Source of the DNA: Phaeobacter porticola
GTDB taxonomy: Bacteria; Pseudomonadota; Alphaproteobacteria; Rhodobacterales; Rhodobacteraceae
Length of the DNA stretch: 64,000 nt
NCBI RefSeq assembly: GCF_001888185.1
Contig: NZ_CP016364.1
Span: 186,001 to 250,000, forward strand
Reading direction: 5' to 3'
The translations under genes were made by a program, and so were the position numbers. The notes beneath the pieces are model-generated. The model worked only from the letters and a program-made list of their open reading frames with translations, was not told the origin of the DNA and did no database searches. This document shows positions 9,261 through 17,264 of the stretch, piece by piece. Numbering within the stretch: position 1 is the first letter of the stretch; every line of letters begins with the position of its first letter.

Positions 9261-9437
9261 ACCCGTGACGGCGCCTGGGCCGAGTTCAACGAACACCGCA
9301 AGGGAAGGCAGCGTGTAGACATGATGGCAGATGTGGTTGTCATGGATCGCGATCTTGAGGTGCAGCGGGCAGGCCAGCTCAGCTTGGCACAGGCGGCACT
9401 GACAGTCTGCGGCGGTCAGATCACTTTCGAGGCTTGA
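9261..9437 (+). pseudogene. C-terminal fragment of an amidohydrolase (amidohydrolase_3/YtcJ-like), fused in frame to the DppC remnant
   Basis: The reading TRDGAWAEFNEHRKG, then ADVVVMDRDLEV, then TVCGGQITFEA and a stop matches the conserved C-terminal beta-sandwich closure of YtcJ-like amidohydrolases (a DGA...KG...ADVVV...D and a final GG...). It lacks the entire metal-binding barrel. It follows the permease fragment in the same frame, so the current open frame 8829-9437 encodes a chimera of a permease tail and a hydrolase tail created by deletion. Confidence 0.72.
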
Positions 9438-9537
9438 AACCTGCTGTTTTGTGACGCGCCAATGCTTGATACTGATAATACAGCATTGGCACGCCACATG
9501 TGTTTCCAATCAACCGCGCGGCCGTCAGCGCGCGGTA

Positions 9538-10044
9538 TCAGCTAGAGTGTGAAATCAGTTCGAACGTAGAGTTGTCGTTTAGGGATTGGACGCCCTGCAC
9601 CACGCCCACGCCGCTGCCGTTGAAAGTCGTTGCCCCATTCGTATTCAGCGACAGGTAGTAGCCAAGCAATGACGAGCATTCAAAGGCAACATGGTTGGGG
9701 CCAACAAAACGGAGATACCATCTCTCTAAAGAGCCACAGCCGTACTGGCAGTTGATCGGTTTGATGTCACCCGGCTGCGGCGTGCCAATGCGGATGTAGC
9801 AATTGGCCCATGCCGCTGACAGCAGGCCAACAGTGTTGTTGTCTTGCGGCATCAGGATGAACTGTTCCCAAGGCCCTGCGCTGATTTGGGCGTTTACCGT
9901 TCCAGCGCCTTCCGGTTCGGGGCTGGTCAGGCCGTTGGCATCCATGCGGACATAGGCATCTTTATAGGCAATGCATTTCAGGCTATAGGTCAAATTTTGC
10001 GATGCAGACGTTGCGGACTGGGCTTCGAGCGGGCTGAGATCCAT
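9538..10044 (-). CDS. Hypothetical protein, possibly a beta-trefoil (fascin/ricin-like) fold
   Basis: 168 aa from ATG 10044-10042, chosen over an in-frame ATG 96 nt upstream because a strong GGAGGA site sits eight bases before it. There is no export signal. Two repeated aromatic/Gly patterns, one around GPWEQFILMPQ and one around ERWYLRFVGPNHVAFE with a C-terminal YYLSLNTNG, look like the strand-turn units of fascin-type actin-crosslinking or ricin-type trefoils. That is inference from pattern, not a confirmed family match. Several Cys residues (NCQYGCG) could bind metal or form a disulfide. It is monocistronic and next to the decayed zone. Confidence 0.6.
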   Translation of the reverse strand: MDLSPLEAQSATSASQNLTYSLKCIAYKDAYVRMDANGLTSPEPEGAGTVNAQISAGPWEQFILMPQDNNTVGLLSAAWANCYIRIGTPQPGDIKPINCQYGCGSLERWYLRFVGPNHVAFECSSLLGYYLSLNTNGATTFNGSGVGVVQGVQSLNDNSTFELISHSS

Positions 10045-10324
10045 AAGTTCTTTCCTCCGGTTTTGGAAGATTTGGGTAGCATTCGAAACAGGAAACTCTG
10101 AAGCAAAAAGCACGCAAAAATTGTATATATTCTCAATCATTCAATTCAGAGGTATGTCAGGCAAGGTTTCTTATGCGCACTTGATTTGGTGATTTGAGGT
10201 TGGTCATTGATGCCTGCCTCGGCAAGCATCGCGGGTTCCAGCGCGCTGAACGTCATCGTGCCTTTGCGATGGGAACATTCACAGCGCCCATGCGTTACTT
10301 CTGATACGCAAAAAGGAGTTGCAC

Positions 10325-11164
10325 ATGAGCGAGGCCCAGATCCCCGGCGAAGATCTCATTCAGGGAGAATGCGAGAATGAGGCCGTCGAAGAGGCGACCG
10401 GCCTGTCTCCGAGATTGGTTTTCGAAACCATCCGACGAAATGGCGAAGAGGAGCTTGAGCGGCCGGTGCGGGCGCTTTGGTGGTCAGGGATTGCTGCGGG
10501 ATTGCTGATCAGCTTTTCCGTATTGGGCAAAGCGGTGTTCAGGACGCATCTGCCTGACGCCAACTGGTCGCCCTTGGTGGAAAACCTCGGCTATTCCTTG
10601 GGTTTTCTTATGGTGATCCTGGGGCGCATGCAGCTGTTCACAGAAAATACCATAACCACCGTGGTGCCGGTGATGTTGCGGTGCGACAAGGCGAGCTTGC
10701 TGCGTACGGCGCGACTGTGGGGGGTAGTGCTGGCCGCGAATGTTGTTGGGGCGTTTCTGATCGCGTCCTTCTTTGCGTTGACGCCGGTTCTGGATGACGC
10801 TCTGCACGCCTCGATGGTTGAGATCAGCAAACATGCGACCGGGATGCCGCCCTTTATTGGCATGATCAGCGGCATTCCTTCTGGTATCCTGATCGCTGCG
10901 ATTGTCTGGATGCTGCCCTCGACACAGCACAGCGAGATCCCTTTGATTGTGATCTTTACCTGGCTGATCGCGGCGGGGGATTTTACCCATATCGTTGCCG
11001 GTTCAGTCGAGATGGCCTTTTTGATAGTGCAAGGGATGCTGCCGCTTGGACAGGCCGTGTTTGGCTTTTTCCTGCCAGTTCTTATCGGCAATGTCATCGG
11101 AGGGACTGCGGTGTTCACGGTCCTGACCTACGCACAGATCAAGCCGGAAATCCCTCAGAAGTAA
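10325..11164 (+). CDS. Formate/nitrite transporter (FNT) family channel, YfdC-like
   Basis: 279 aa from ATG 10325 with AAAAGGAG six bases upstream (a TTG two codons earlier is less likely). A roughly 45-residue acidic cytoplasmic N-terminus is followed by six hydrophobic segments. LGRMQLFTENTITTVVPVM is the FNT pore-loop signature and GDFTHIVAGSVE resembles the second half-helix with its conserved His. FNT channels pass small monovalent anions such as formate or nitrite. The YfdC-like branch with the acidic N-terminal tail has no firmly known substrate. Single gene with a small DUF1328 gene downstream. Confidence 0.85.
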   Translation: MSEAQIPGEDLIQGECENEAVEEATGLSPRLVFETIRRNGEEELERPVRALWWSGIAAGLLISFSVLGKAVFRTHLPDANWSPLVENLGYSLGFLMVILGRMQLFTENTITTVVPVMLRCDKASLLRTARLWGVVLAANVVGAFLIASFFALTPVLDDALHASMVEISKHATGMPPFIGMISGIPSGILIAAIVWMLPSTQHSEIPLIVIFTWLIAAGDFTHIVAGSVEMAFLIVQGMLPLGQAVFGFFLPVLIGNVIGGTAVFTVLTYAQIKPEIPQK

Positions 11165-11284
11165 AGTGGAGGACTGGCCATTGCCCGGCTCCCTTTCGGG
11201 GGAGGGCAGATGCCAAATGGAACTATTCAGCCTCTCGGCGCGTTAACTTGCCAGATTGACAATAGACAGAGACGAGGACGAGCA

Positions 11285-11446
11285 ATGACAAACTGGCCAC
11301 TGATCTATTCCCTGGTTGCTGCCGCTGCTGCGGTACTGGCGTTTGGCGGAATTGCTGCGGGAGCTGCCTTTGCTGCGAATGTGGTGTTCCTATTGGCGAT
11401 GTTCTTGCTGGGGCTGTCGCTGATTGACCGGACCCTTTGCGACTGA
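11285..11446 (+). CDS. Small DUF1328-family membrane peptide
   Basis: 53 aa (MTNWPLIYSL...LIDRTLCD). Two hydrophobic helices separated by the small-residue turn AFGGIAAGAA match the pattern of YtjA/DUF1328 peptides, which have WALIF...AAVLGFGGIAG. These peptides are widespread and of unknown function, often stress-associated. A purine-rich GAGACGAGGACG stretch just upstream can serve as ribosome site. Followed by a strong hairpin at 11493-11518. Confidence 0.75.
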   Translation: MTNWPLIYSLVAAAAAVLAFGGIAAGAAFAANVVFLLAMFLLGLSLIDRTLCD

Positions 11447-11492
11447 CGGGGCTGCCTGCGGCACCCCCGTTTCTGTACCGCAACAAAAGCAA

Positions 11493-11518
11493 AGGCGCGA
11501 TCCGATTGGATCGCGCCT
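11493..11518. terminator. Bidirectional rho-independent terminator
   Basis: A perfect 11-bp stem AGGCGCGATCC / GGATCGCGCCT with a four-base loop, flanked by GTTTCCGTTT on the right and by an A-rich stretch (GCAAAAGCAA) on the left. It lies between convergent genes ending at 11446 (+) and 11551 (-), so it can terminate both. Confidence 0.82.
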
Positions 11519-11550
11519 GTTTCCGTTTCACAGGTCAGGAAGTTGGTCGA

Positions 11551-12879
11551 TTACCGGCCAACTGTTTCCTCACCAAAACTCGGATGAATGCCAGTGGCAG
11601 CTGCAATATCTTCAGCGGTCGCACCGCTGGCGATGAGCGCAGCGAATGGGGCAATCATGTCCGGGCCTGCGTGATTGATCAGAGCCACACCGTTCAAAAC
11701 GTTGTCGGAAAAGGCAGCGGCGAAAAAGGAATGCGCAGCAGTTCCATCGTCCAGCACATCGCTGGACAGGTTGGAGATGGTCTCGCCATCGTCGTGATCA
11801 GCCTCTAGGCGGCCCACCTGTGATATCGGCGGCAGTGTGTATGCCGAAGTCGCCACAAGATTGAGATCTATCTGATCGGCGTTGTCTCCAAAATGCTGCG
11901 CGGCAAAGCAGGCACCATCGCGGGTGGCAACCGGGGTCAGCGGAAGCCGGTCTGCGGCGTCGCCGATGGCATAGATGCCCGGAATGGATGTCTGAAACTT
12001 TGTATCAATGGCGAGGGCACCTGATTTCACGCATTTGATCCCCTGAAGACCGGGACCAAGCTGATCCGTGTTCGGGATCCGGCCAATGGCAGCGATAACG
12101 CGATCGGCATATTGAATACTGCCGTCGTCAAAACTCACTTTGAACATGGTGCCGTTAAAGTCGATCTGCGTCGGTTTGATGCCGAAGCCAAGATTGACGC
12201 CCTGCTTGTTCAACCCGGCCTGGACGCAGTCAACGGCCGGGGCATGGAATTGGTCAAGCAGCCTTTCACCATCCGTCATGAGGTGAACCTCGCTGCCGAA
12301 GGCCGCGAATATGCTTGCGAACTCACACCCAATGTAGCCGCCGCCGATGATCAGCAGTCTGGCTGGTAGATCATCCCAGCCAAAGACATCATCGCTGGTT
12401 GCGGCCAGCTCCCCGCCGGGGATATCCAGCATGCGCGGGCGGGCCCCCGTGGCGAGAAGTAGTTTTCCTGGCTGAAAGACTTCGCCGCCCGCATGGATTT
12501 GACCTGCCTCGCCCACTTCTGCACGTCCGCGCAACAATCGGACCCCGGCCTGTTCCAGCTCTTCTTCGAAATGATGGTTAAGCTTGTCGATCTTGGCATC
12601 GCTGCGGCGGCGCAATGTGGCAAAGTCAAAGCTGGGCACATCCGTCAGGCTCACGCTCTCCATCTCACGCAGGCCTTGTTGGTGTGAGGCAGCTTTCCAC
12701 ATCAGTTTCTTGGGTGTGCAACCGCGATTTACACAGGTTCCACCCAATTCGGCCTGTTCGATCAACACCACTGACGCGCCCAATCGCGCTGCGGCTTTGG
12801 CTGCGGCCAACCCGCCGGAGCCTCCACCAATCACCACGAGATCATGGGAGGCGGCGGGGTGGTGGGTGAAATGGCTCAT
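11551..12879 (-). CDS. gor: Glutathione-disulfide reductase
   Basis: A 442-aa class I flavoprotein disulfide reductase. The N-terminal FAD-binding GGGSGGLAAAKAAARLGA is followed by the redox-active pair in GGTCVNRGCTPKKL. The NADPH domain has GGGYIGCEFA, the FAD-contact ATG/GD block is YAIGDA, and the C-terminal dimer-face catalytic His-Glu is in HPSFGEE. The CxxxxC spacing and the absence of a C-terminal Cys pair argue for glutathione reductase rather than mercuric or thioredoxin reductase. It keeps cytosolic GSH reduced, which fits with the glutathione-dependent formaldehyde dehydrogenase at 32214-33329. Divergent from the BrkB-type gene. Confidence 0.9.
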   Translation of the reverse strand: MSHFTHHPAASHDLVVIGGGSGGLAAAKAAARLGASVVLIEQAELGGTCVNRGCTPKKLMWKAASHQQGLREMESVSLTDVPSFDFATLRRRSDAKIDKLNHHFEEELEQAGVRLLRGRAEVGEAGQIHAGGEVFQPGKLLLATGARPRMLDIPGGELAATSDDVFGWDDLPARLLIIGGGYIGCEFASIFAAFGSEVHLMTDGERLLDQFHAPAVDCVQAGLNKQGVNLGFGIKPTQIDFNGTMFKVSFDDGSIQYADRVIAAIGRIPNTDQLGPGLQGIKCVKSGALAIDTKFQTSIPGIYAIGDAADRLPLTPVATRDGACFAAQHFGDNADQIDLNLVATSAYTLPPISQVGRLEADHDDGETISNLSSDVLDDGTAAHSFFAAAFSDNVLNGVALINHAGPDMIAPFAALIASGATAEDIAAATGIHPSFGEETVGR

Positions 12880-12990
12880 TTTAATCTCCGATTGGACTGC
12901 GTCACAATCTCAACCCGCCTGTGCCGGGTAAGGTTCCAAGAAACAAATTCGGGGGGTATTGCGTTGGGTTAGCAGCACAGGAGACGCATC

Positions 12991-14073
12991 ATGCCAAGCC
13001 AGCCTATCACCGATGAGGGCGCATCTGCCGCAACTACCCCGACCGTGGTGCCCACTGACGGGGCAGAAGCGGGGGCGGCTGAGGTCAAGGCAACCAGCCA
13101 GTCTGGGCATAATACTGTACGGGCAGGCACCAAAAGCCACCAGTCCCGGCAGCTCACTGGTTGGAAAGCCAAGCTGCCGTTGCCTCTGCGGATAATGTGG
13201 CGGGCCTGGACACGAATGGGCGACGCCCACGGTGGCCTGTTGGCCGCCGGTGTTGCGTTCTACGGTTTATTATCGGTGTTTCCTGGGATCACGGCGGCGG
13301 TTGCCTTGTTTGGATTGATCGCTGATCCGGCAATGATCACATCGCAATCCGCTTGGCTGACAGGTCTGCTACCTCCTGCGGCCGCGGAACTGGTCAACCA
13401 ACAGCTGGTACAAGTTGCTGGCGCGCGACCCGAGTCCCTAGGTTGGGCCGCGGCGATTTCGGCTGCGGTTGCGCTTTGGTCGGCATCGCGGGCGACTGAC
13501 AGCGTTATTCAAGGGCTGAATGTGATCTTTGGCACCAAGGAGGGGCGCAGCTTTATCGTGCTGAAAGCGATGACTGTGGCAATCACCTTTGTTGCTATTG
13601 TCGGTGCCCTACTGTTGCTGCTGATCGTTGCGGCAATCCCGGCTGTGGTTGCCCTGATCGGAGACTCGCGTTTGTTGACACTTCTGACACAGGTCCTGCG
13701 TTGGCCGCTGATGTTCGGGGTTGGGATCGCCGGGATCTCGTTGCTGTACCGCTTTGGGCCGGATCGCACTGGGGATAGTTGGCATCTGATCACACCTGGC
13801 GCGGTTTTTAGCTGCACCCTGTGGGTCGTAGGAAGCATTGGCTTCAGCCTCTATGTACAGGCATTTGGCAGCTATAATGAGACTTTTGGTACGCTTTCGG
13901 GTGTGATTGTTCTGCTGACATGGATGTGGCTGTCGGCGTTTGTGATTCTGTTCGGGGCCGGGGTCGATGCTGAACGGCGGGACATGGTGCAACCCGACCC
14001 TGCAGGCAAGGTTGCCAGAGACAAAACCTCTGACCTGAATGATCCGGCGTCCGGTACGTCACAGGCGGCATGA
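12991..14073 (+). CDS. YihY/BrkB-family inner membrane protein
   Basis: 360 aa. A charged, low-complexity N-terminus (about 1-65) precedes the family core: RMGDAHGGLLAAGVAFYGLL near residues 70-95 and six predicted membrane helices, with RFGPDR and a YxETFGTLSGVIVLLTWMWL block near the end. The family was once annotated as ribonuclease BN by mistake; its function is unknown. Starts 111 bases from the divergent gor gene and ends 22 bases before the convergent MerR gene. Confidence 0.88.
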   Translation: MPSQPITDEGASAATTPTVVPTDGAEAGAAEVKATSQSGHNTVRAGTKSHQSRQLTGWKAKLPLPLRIMWRAWTRMGDAHGGLLAAGVAFYGLLSVFPGITAAVALFGLIADPAMITSQSAWLTGLLPPAAAELVNQQLVQVAGARPESLGWAAAISAAVALWSASRATDSVIQGLNVIFGTKEGRSFIVLKAMTVAITFVAIVGALLLLLIVAAIPAVVALIGDSRLLTLLTQVLRWPLMFGVGIAGISLLYRFGPDRTGDSWHLITPGAVFSCTLWVVGSIGFSLYVQAFGSYNETFGTLSGVIVLLTWMWLSAFVILFGAGVDAERRDMVQPDPAGKVARDKTSDLNDPASGTSQAA

Positions 14074-14095
14074 CCAATAGTCTGTACAATCGGCC

Positions 14096-14509
14096 TTAGG
14101 TTTTGGGCGCGGTGGGTTTGTTGCGTTGGGCTACCCGTATCAGGCGCTGGAAGGTGGGACATTCCATATGTGACGGTGCGGGACAGTCCGCAACGTGTCG
14201 CATGGCATCGCGCAAGGTGGTCATGTTGCGGATCTGCTGGTCCAATTGATCCGCGCGGGTGTGCAGCTCGTGGCGCGGCAAATCCGGTTGCCCATCGGCC
14301 CCGAACATGCCCGAAATCTCCGAAAGCGAGAAACCAGCCGCCTTGCCAAGGGCGATCAGCGACAGCTGCAATAGCGTTTCAGGGCCGAACTGCCGACGTA
14401 GCCCTTTGCGGCTGAGCGATGTGATCAGGCCGATTTCTTCATAATATCGCAGGGTGGCTGGGCTGAGTCCGCTTTGCGTTGCGACGTCACCGATATCATA
14501 GAGATGCAT
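14096..14509 (-). CDS. MerR-family transcriptional regulator
   Basis: 137 aa. The N-terminal winged helix LYDIGDVATQSGLSPATLRY has the YYEEIGLI wing typical of MerR, then a coiled-coil dimer helix and the C-terminal CPAPSHMECPTFQRL segment with two Cys, which might sense metal or redox state. It is divergent from an MFS exporter with a MerR-type promoter between them, so it most likely controls that exporter. The effector is not identifiable. Members with this HMECPTF tail have previously been annotated only as generic MerR regulators. Confidence 0.85.
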   Translation of the reverse strand: MHLYDIGDVATQSGLSPATLRYYEEIGLITSLSRKGLRRQFGPETLLQLSLIALGKAAGFSLSEISGMFGADGQPDLPRHELHTRADQLDQQIRNMTTLRDAMRHVADCPAPSHMECPTFQRLIRVAQRNKPTAPKT

Positions 14510-14521
14510 CTCGAATACCTA

Positions 14522-14552
14522 TTGACCTCAAGTTAACATGAAGTGGCAGACT
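14522..14552 (+). promoter_or_regulatory. MerR-type promoter/operator of the MFS exporter gene
   Basis: TTGACC (14522-14527) and CAGACT (14547-14552) are 19 bases apart, the overlong spacing that MerR proteins correct by DNA twisting. The spacer carries the imperfect dyad ACCTCAAGTT/AACATGAAGT (14525-14544), which closely resembles the SoxR-type core CCTCAAGTTAACTTGAGG. It is placed between the regulator start (14509) and the exporter start (14589). Confidence 0.75.
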
Positions 14553-14588
14553 GCCTTTTGTCATCAAAGAGCACAAGAGGAGATCGTC

Positions 14589-15845
14589 ATGTCTGTCTTA
14601 TCCCGCCCAGACGTTCCGGTTGTTTGGAAAGATCGCCGCGCGATCACATTACTGCTGGCCGCGACGCTGACCGTCATGGCAAATGCCACCATTAGCCCCG
14701 CGCTCCCCGGGATTGAGCGGGAGTTCGCGGGCCCCCCGAACGTAGGGCTTTTGACCCGGTTTCTGGTCTCTGCCCCGTCGTTGACTGTTCTGTTTTGCGC
14801 ACCGATTGCGGGGTTGATAGCGGATCGCTACGGGCGGCGTTGGATGCTGCTGGCAGGGATTGCCTTATTCGCCATGTCTGGTGCCGCAGGTGCGGTTCTG
14901 CCGTCTCTCAGCGCAATAATGGCCAGTCGGCTGCTGCTTGGCGTGGCCGTTGCCCTGATCATGACCGCACAGACCGCGCTGATCGGGGATTTCTTTACCG
15001 GCGATGCACGTCGTTCAATGATGGGGTTGCAGACATCGGCGCGGAACTTTGGCGGGTTGATCTTTATCACCTCTGCCGGATGGCTGGCCCTGATGTCACC
15101 ACGGTTGCCCTTTGCGATCTACGGGGTGGCGATCTTGTTGTTGCCGGTCATCTGGCGCCATATTCCCGAGCCGCCACGCCAAAGCGCCGCAAATGCCAAT
15201 GCGCCGACTGGTGGGGGCAACCCACAGCAGACCGCACCAGCCATGTGGCACATCCCGCTGCTTGGACTGGCAATGTTGCAGATGATCACAAGTCTCATCT
15301 TCTTTATGATGCCGACGCAACTGCCGTTCTTTTTGGCGTCTCAGGGGGCTGACAATGCGGCGATGACGGGCGGCCTCTTGGGGGCGCTTACGCTGTCCGG
15401 AGGGCTTGCGGCGCTATTATATGTCCGGATCAACCGTAGCTTTGGTGCCGCGGGTGCGTATGCCTTAGGGTATGCGCTGATGGGCAGTGGGTTTCTGCTG
15501 CTGACGGCTGGTGCTGACGGTATCCAGCAGGGCGTGGCTGCGGTTGCGATCGGGGCCGGTTTTGCCACTGTGATGCCGAACTTTGTGGCCTTGGCGCTGG
15601 CGCTCGCACCAGCGCACCGTCGTGGCATGGTCGGCGGGGTTCTGACATCCGCTGTGTTCCTGGGGCAAATCCTATCGCCTGTCGTGAGCATTCCCGGAAT
15701 TGCGGAAATCGGGTTTCTGGGGGTGTTTCGTGCGGCGGCTGTGCTGTTGGCCGGTCTGGCGCTTGGCGCTGCGATGTGGGCCCTGATTCCCTGGCTAAAG
15801 GTGATTCTTCTTGAGCCAATGAGGGGGCAGCGTCGCTCCAGATAG
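14589..15845 (+). CDS. MFS transporter (DHA1-type drug/small-molecule exporter)
   Basis: 418 aa starting MSVLSRPDVP with AGAGGAG six bases before the ATG; an upstream in-frame ATG falls inside the operator and is unlikely. Twelve hydrophobic segments. The loop 2-3 motif GLIADRYGRRWMLLAG is the MFS signature, and motif C-like glycine-rich helix 5 sequence is present. Control by the divergent MerR protein suggests an inducible efflux pump; the substrate is unknown. Followed by a strong terminator. Confidence 0.86.
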   Translation: MSVLSRPDVPVVWKDRRAITLLLAATLTVMANATISPALPGIEREFAGPPNVGLLTRFLVSAPSLTVLFCAPIAGLIADRYGRRWMLLAGIALFAMSGAAGAVLPSLSAIMASRLLLGVAVALIMTAQTALIGDFFTGDARRSMMGLQTSARNFGGLIFITSAGWLALMSPRLPFAIYGVAILLLPVIWRHIPEPPRQSAANANAPTGGGNPQQTAPAMWHIPLLGLAMLQMITSLIFFMMPTQLPFFLASQGADNAAMTGGLLGALTLSGGLAALLYVRINRSFGAAGAYALGYALMGSGFLLLTAGADGIQQGVAAVAIGAGFATVMPNFVALALALAPAHRRGMVGGVLTSAVFLGQILSPVVSIPGIAEIGFLGVFRAAAVLLAGLALGAAMWALIPWLKVILLEPMRGQRRSR

Positions 15846-16300
15846 GTCAAATTGGCAGCATCACACCACCGCGCGTTAAGATATCGCAGGTAATTCCTAA
15901 CAGAGCGTTAAGGTCGAGTTTTGGTTTTTTGAAACCCAGCTCGGCCTTTTTTCACATCCAGTGGGCACCTGATTGAGGGCTGAGGGGGCGAATGTGGCGA
16001 CCGTGCCGCTGAGATGCCGCATTGGCTGGTGCAGCCGGGACCGGCGGTTCTGAAATCGCAATCTGAAATCAATAATTTTCCATAAAAATTAACAACTTGT
16101 AAAAAAGTTAATGAGCGGGTGTCGGAAACTGTGGGTTCTCTGTGGTTTTTTTGCGATGATAGGGCGTCACACCCGGGGGGGTTATGATTTGTTAGAACAG
16201 TCTCATTTCGCCCATGGTTTCGGCCATGTTCGGCAGTTTTGCGTCTCATTCCAGCCGCACCTTTGAAACAAGGTGTTGGCGTGGGAATTTGGAGTGGGCG
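15846..16300. other. Intergenic region with terminator and A/T-rich dyads
   Basis: About 455 bases. Apart from the terminator, positions 16060-16115 are strikingly A/T-rich and contain nested inverted repeats ATTAAC (16088-16093)/GTTAAT (16107-16112) and AACTT (16094-16098)/AAGTT (16105-16109). They could be an operator or promoter for the protease gene at 16301. No gene is supported here. Confidence 0.5.
15911..15952 (+). terminator. Rho-independent terminator downstream of the MFS gene
   Basis: Outer stem AGGTCGAG / CTCGGCCT (one G-T wobble) with an inner GGTTT / AAACC helix, ending in TTTTTT (15947-15952). It lies about 65 bases after the MFS stop. Confidence 0.8.
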
Positions 16301-17014
16301 ATGAAACGCATTTTTGCTGCTTTTGCGGCATGCTTCCTATTTGGCATGCCAAACGGCGCAGCTGCGGATGATCCGCAGTCGAGCGTCAAATCCGTTGTGG
16401 GATGGGAGGCCGTGGGACGGCTGAACATTTCGGGGCGCAGTATGTGTACCGGGGCCTTGGTGGCGCCCGATTTGGTGGTTACGGCGGCACATTGCGTCTA
16501 TAATCCTGAGACGGGCCGCAAGGTGAACCCTGAGCGCATTCGCTTTGAAGCGGGCCTGAACGGGAACCGGGCCAAGGCTGCGCGGTCGGTAACCAAGACG
16601 GTCGTGCATCCGAGTTACCAATATCAGAAACACGGTGACACACAGTTGGGCAGCGATATTGCCATTCTGCGTCTGGACCGACCGATCAGCCGCCAGATGA
16701 TCCAGCCGTTTGAACTGGCAAATCGTCCGGCGCGCGGTGCTACGGTTGAGGTGCTGTCGTATTCAGGGGCGCAGCAAAACCGTCCTAATCTGGAACAGGA
16801 TTGCTATGTCTTGGCACGTCAGGAACACGTCGTGGTGATGACCTGCCGGGTTGATTTTGGTGCCTCTGGCGCGCCGGTGTTCGATGTTGTACCTGGGCGG
16901 ATGCCACGGTTGGTCTCGGTCATCTCAGCCAAGGCTGAAATGGGGAACCGTCGCGTGTCGATTGGGACATCGTTTGACCGCACCGTATTGGCCATGATGC
17001 GCTCGGCCAGCTGA
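16301..17014 (+). CDS. Secreted trypsin-like serine protease
   Basis: 237 aa from ATG 16301 with GGAG six bases upstream. A signal peptide spans about 1-24 (RIFAAFAACFLFGMPNGAAA). The chymotrypsin-fold triad is visible: His in TAAHC, Asp in SDIAILRL and Ser in FGASGAPVF. It is short for the family and the glycine before Ser is part of GASG rather than the common GDSG, as in V8/glutamyl-like bacterial proteases. Likely periplasmic or secreted; the substrate is unknown. Single gene. Confidence 0.85.
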   Translation: MKRIFAAFAACFLFGMPNGAAADDPQSSVKSVVGWEAVGRLNISGRSMCTGALVAPDLVVTAAHCVYNPETGRKVNPERIRFEAGLNGNRAKAARSVTKTVVHPSYQYQKHGDTQLGSDIAILRLDRPISRQMIQPFELANRPARGATVEVLSYSGAQQNRPNLEQDCYVLARQEHVVVMTCRVDFGASGAPVFDVVPGRMPRLVSVISAKAEMGNRRVSIGTSFDRTVLAMMRSAS

Positions 17015-17264
17015 TTGGATGACGACGCAGGGCAAACCGGCATCCTAGACCGGTCGAGCAGATCCTGCTGACGCATTCCTTTGCCAATACCTCGCCCGAG
17101 ATGGGCAATACCCGATAGAGACGCGATGATGGTTATGATCAGGCTGAAACTATCGTTTTGAACAGACAGACCAGAAAGCCCTGTATCGCAATATCGGAGC
17201 GGAAGGGTGTCTTGGACGACAGCCAGAAGACTAAAACAGAGCGCGTGTGGGCGGTAACCCGTGC

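Noticed and set aside
10141-10318. FNR-type box upstream of the FNT gene
   Set aside because: A TTGAT half site is present but the second half does not match.
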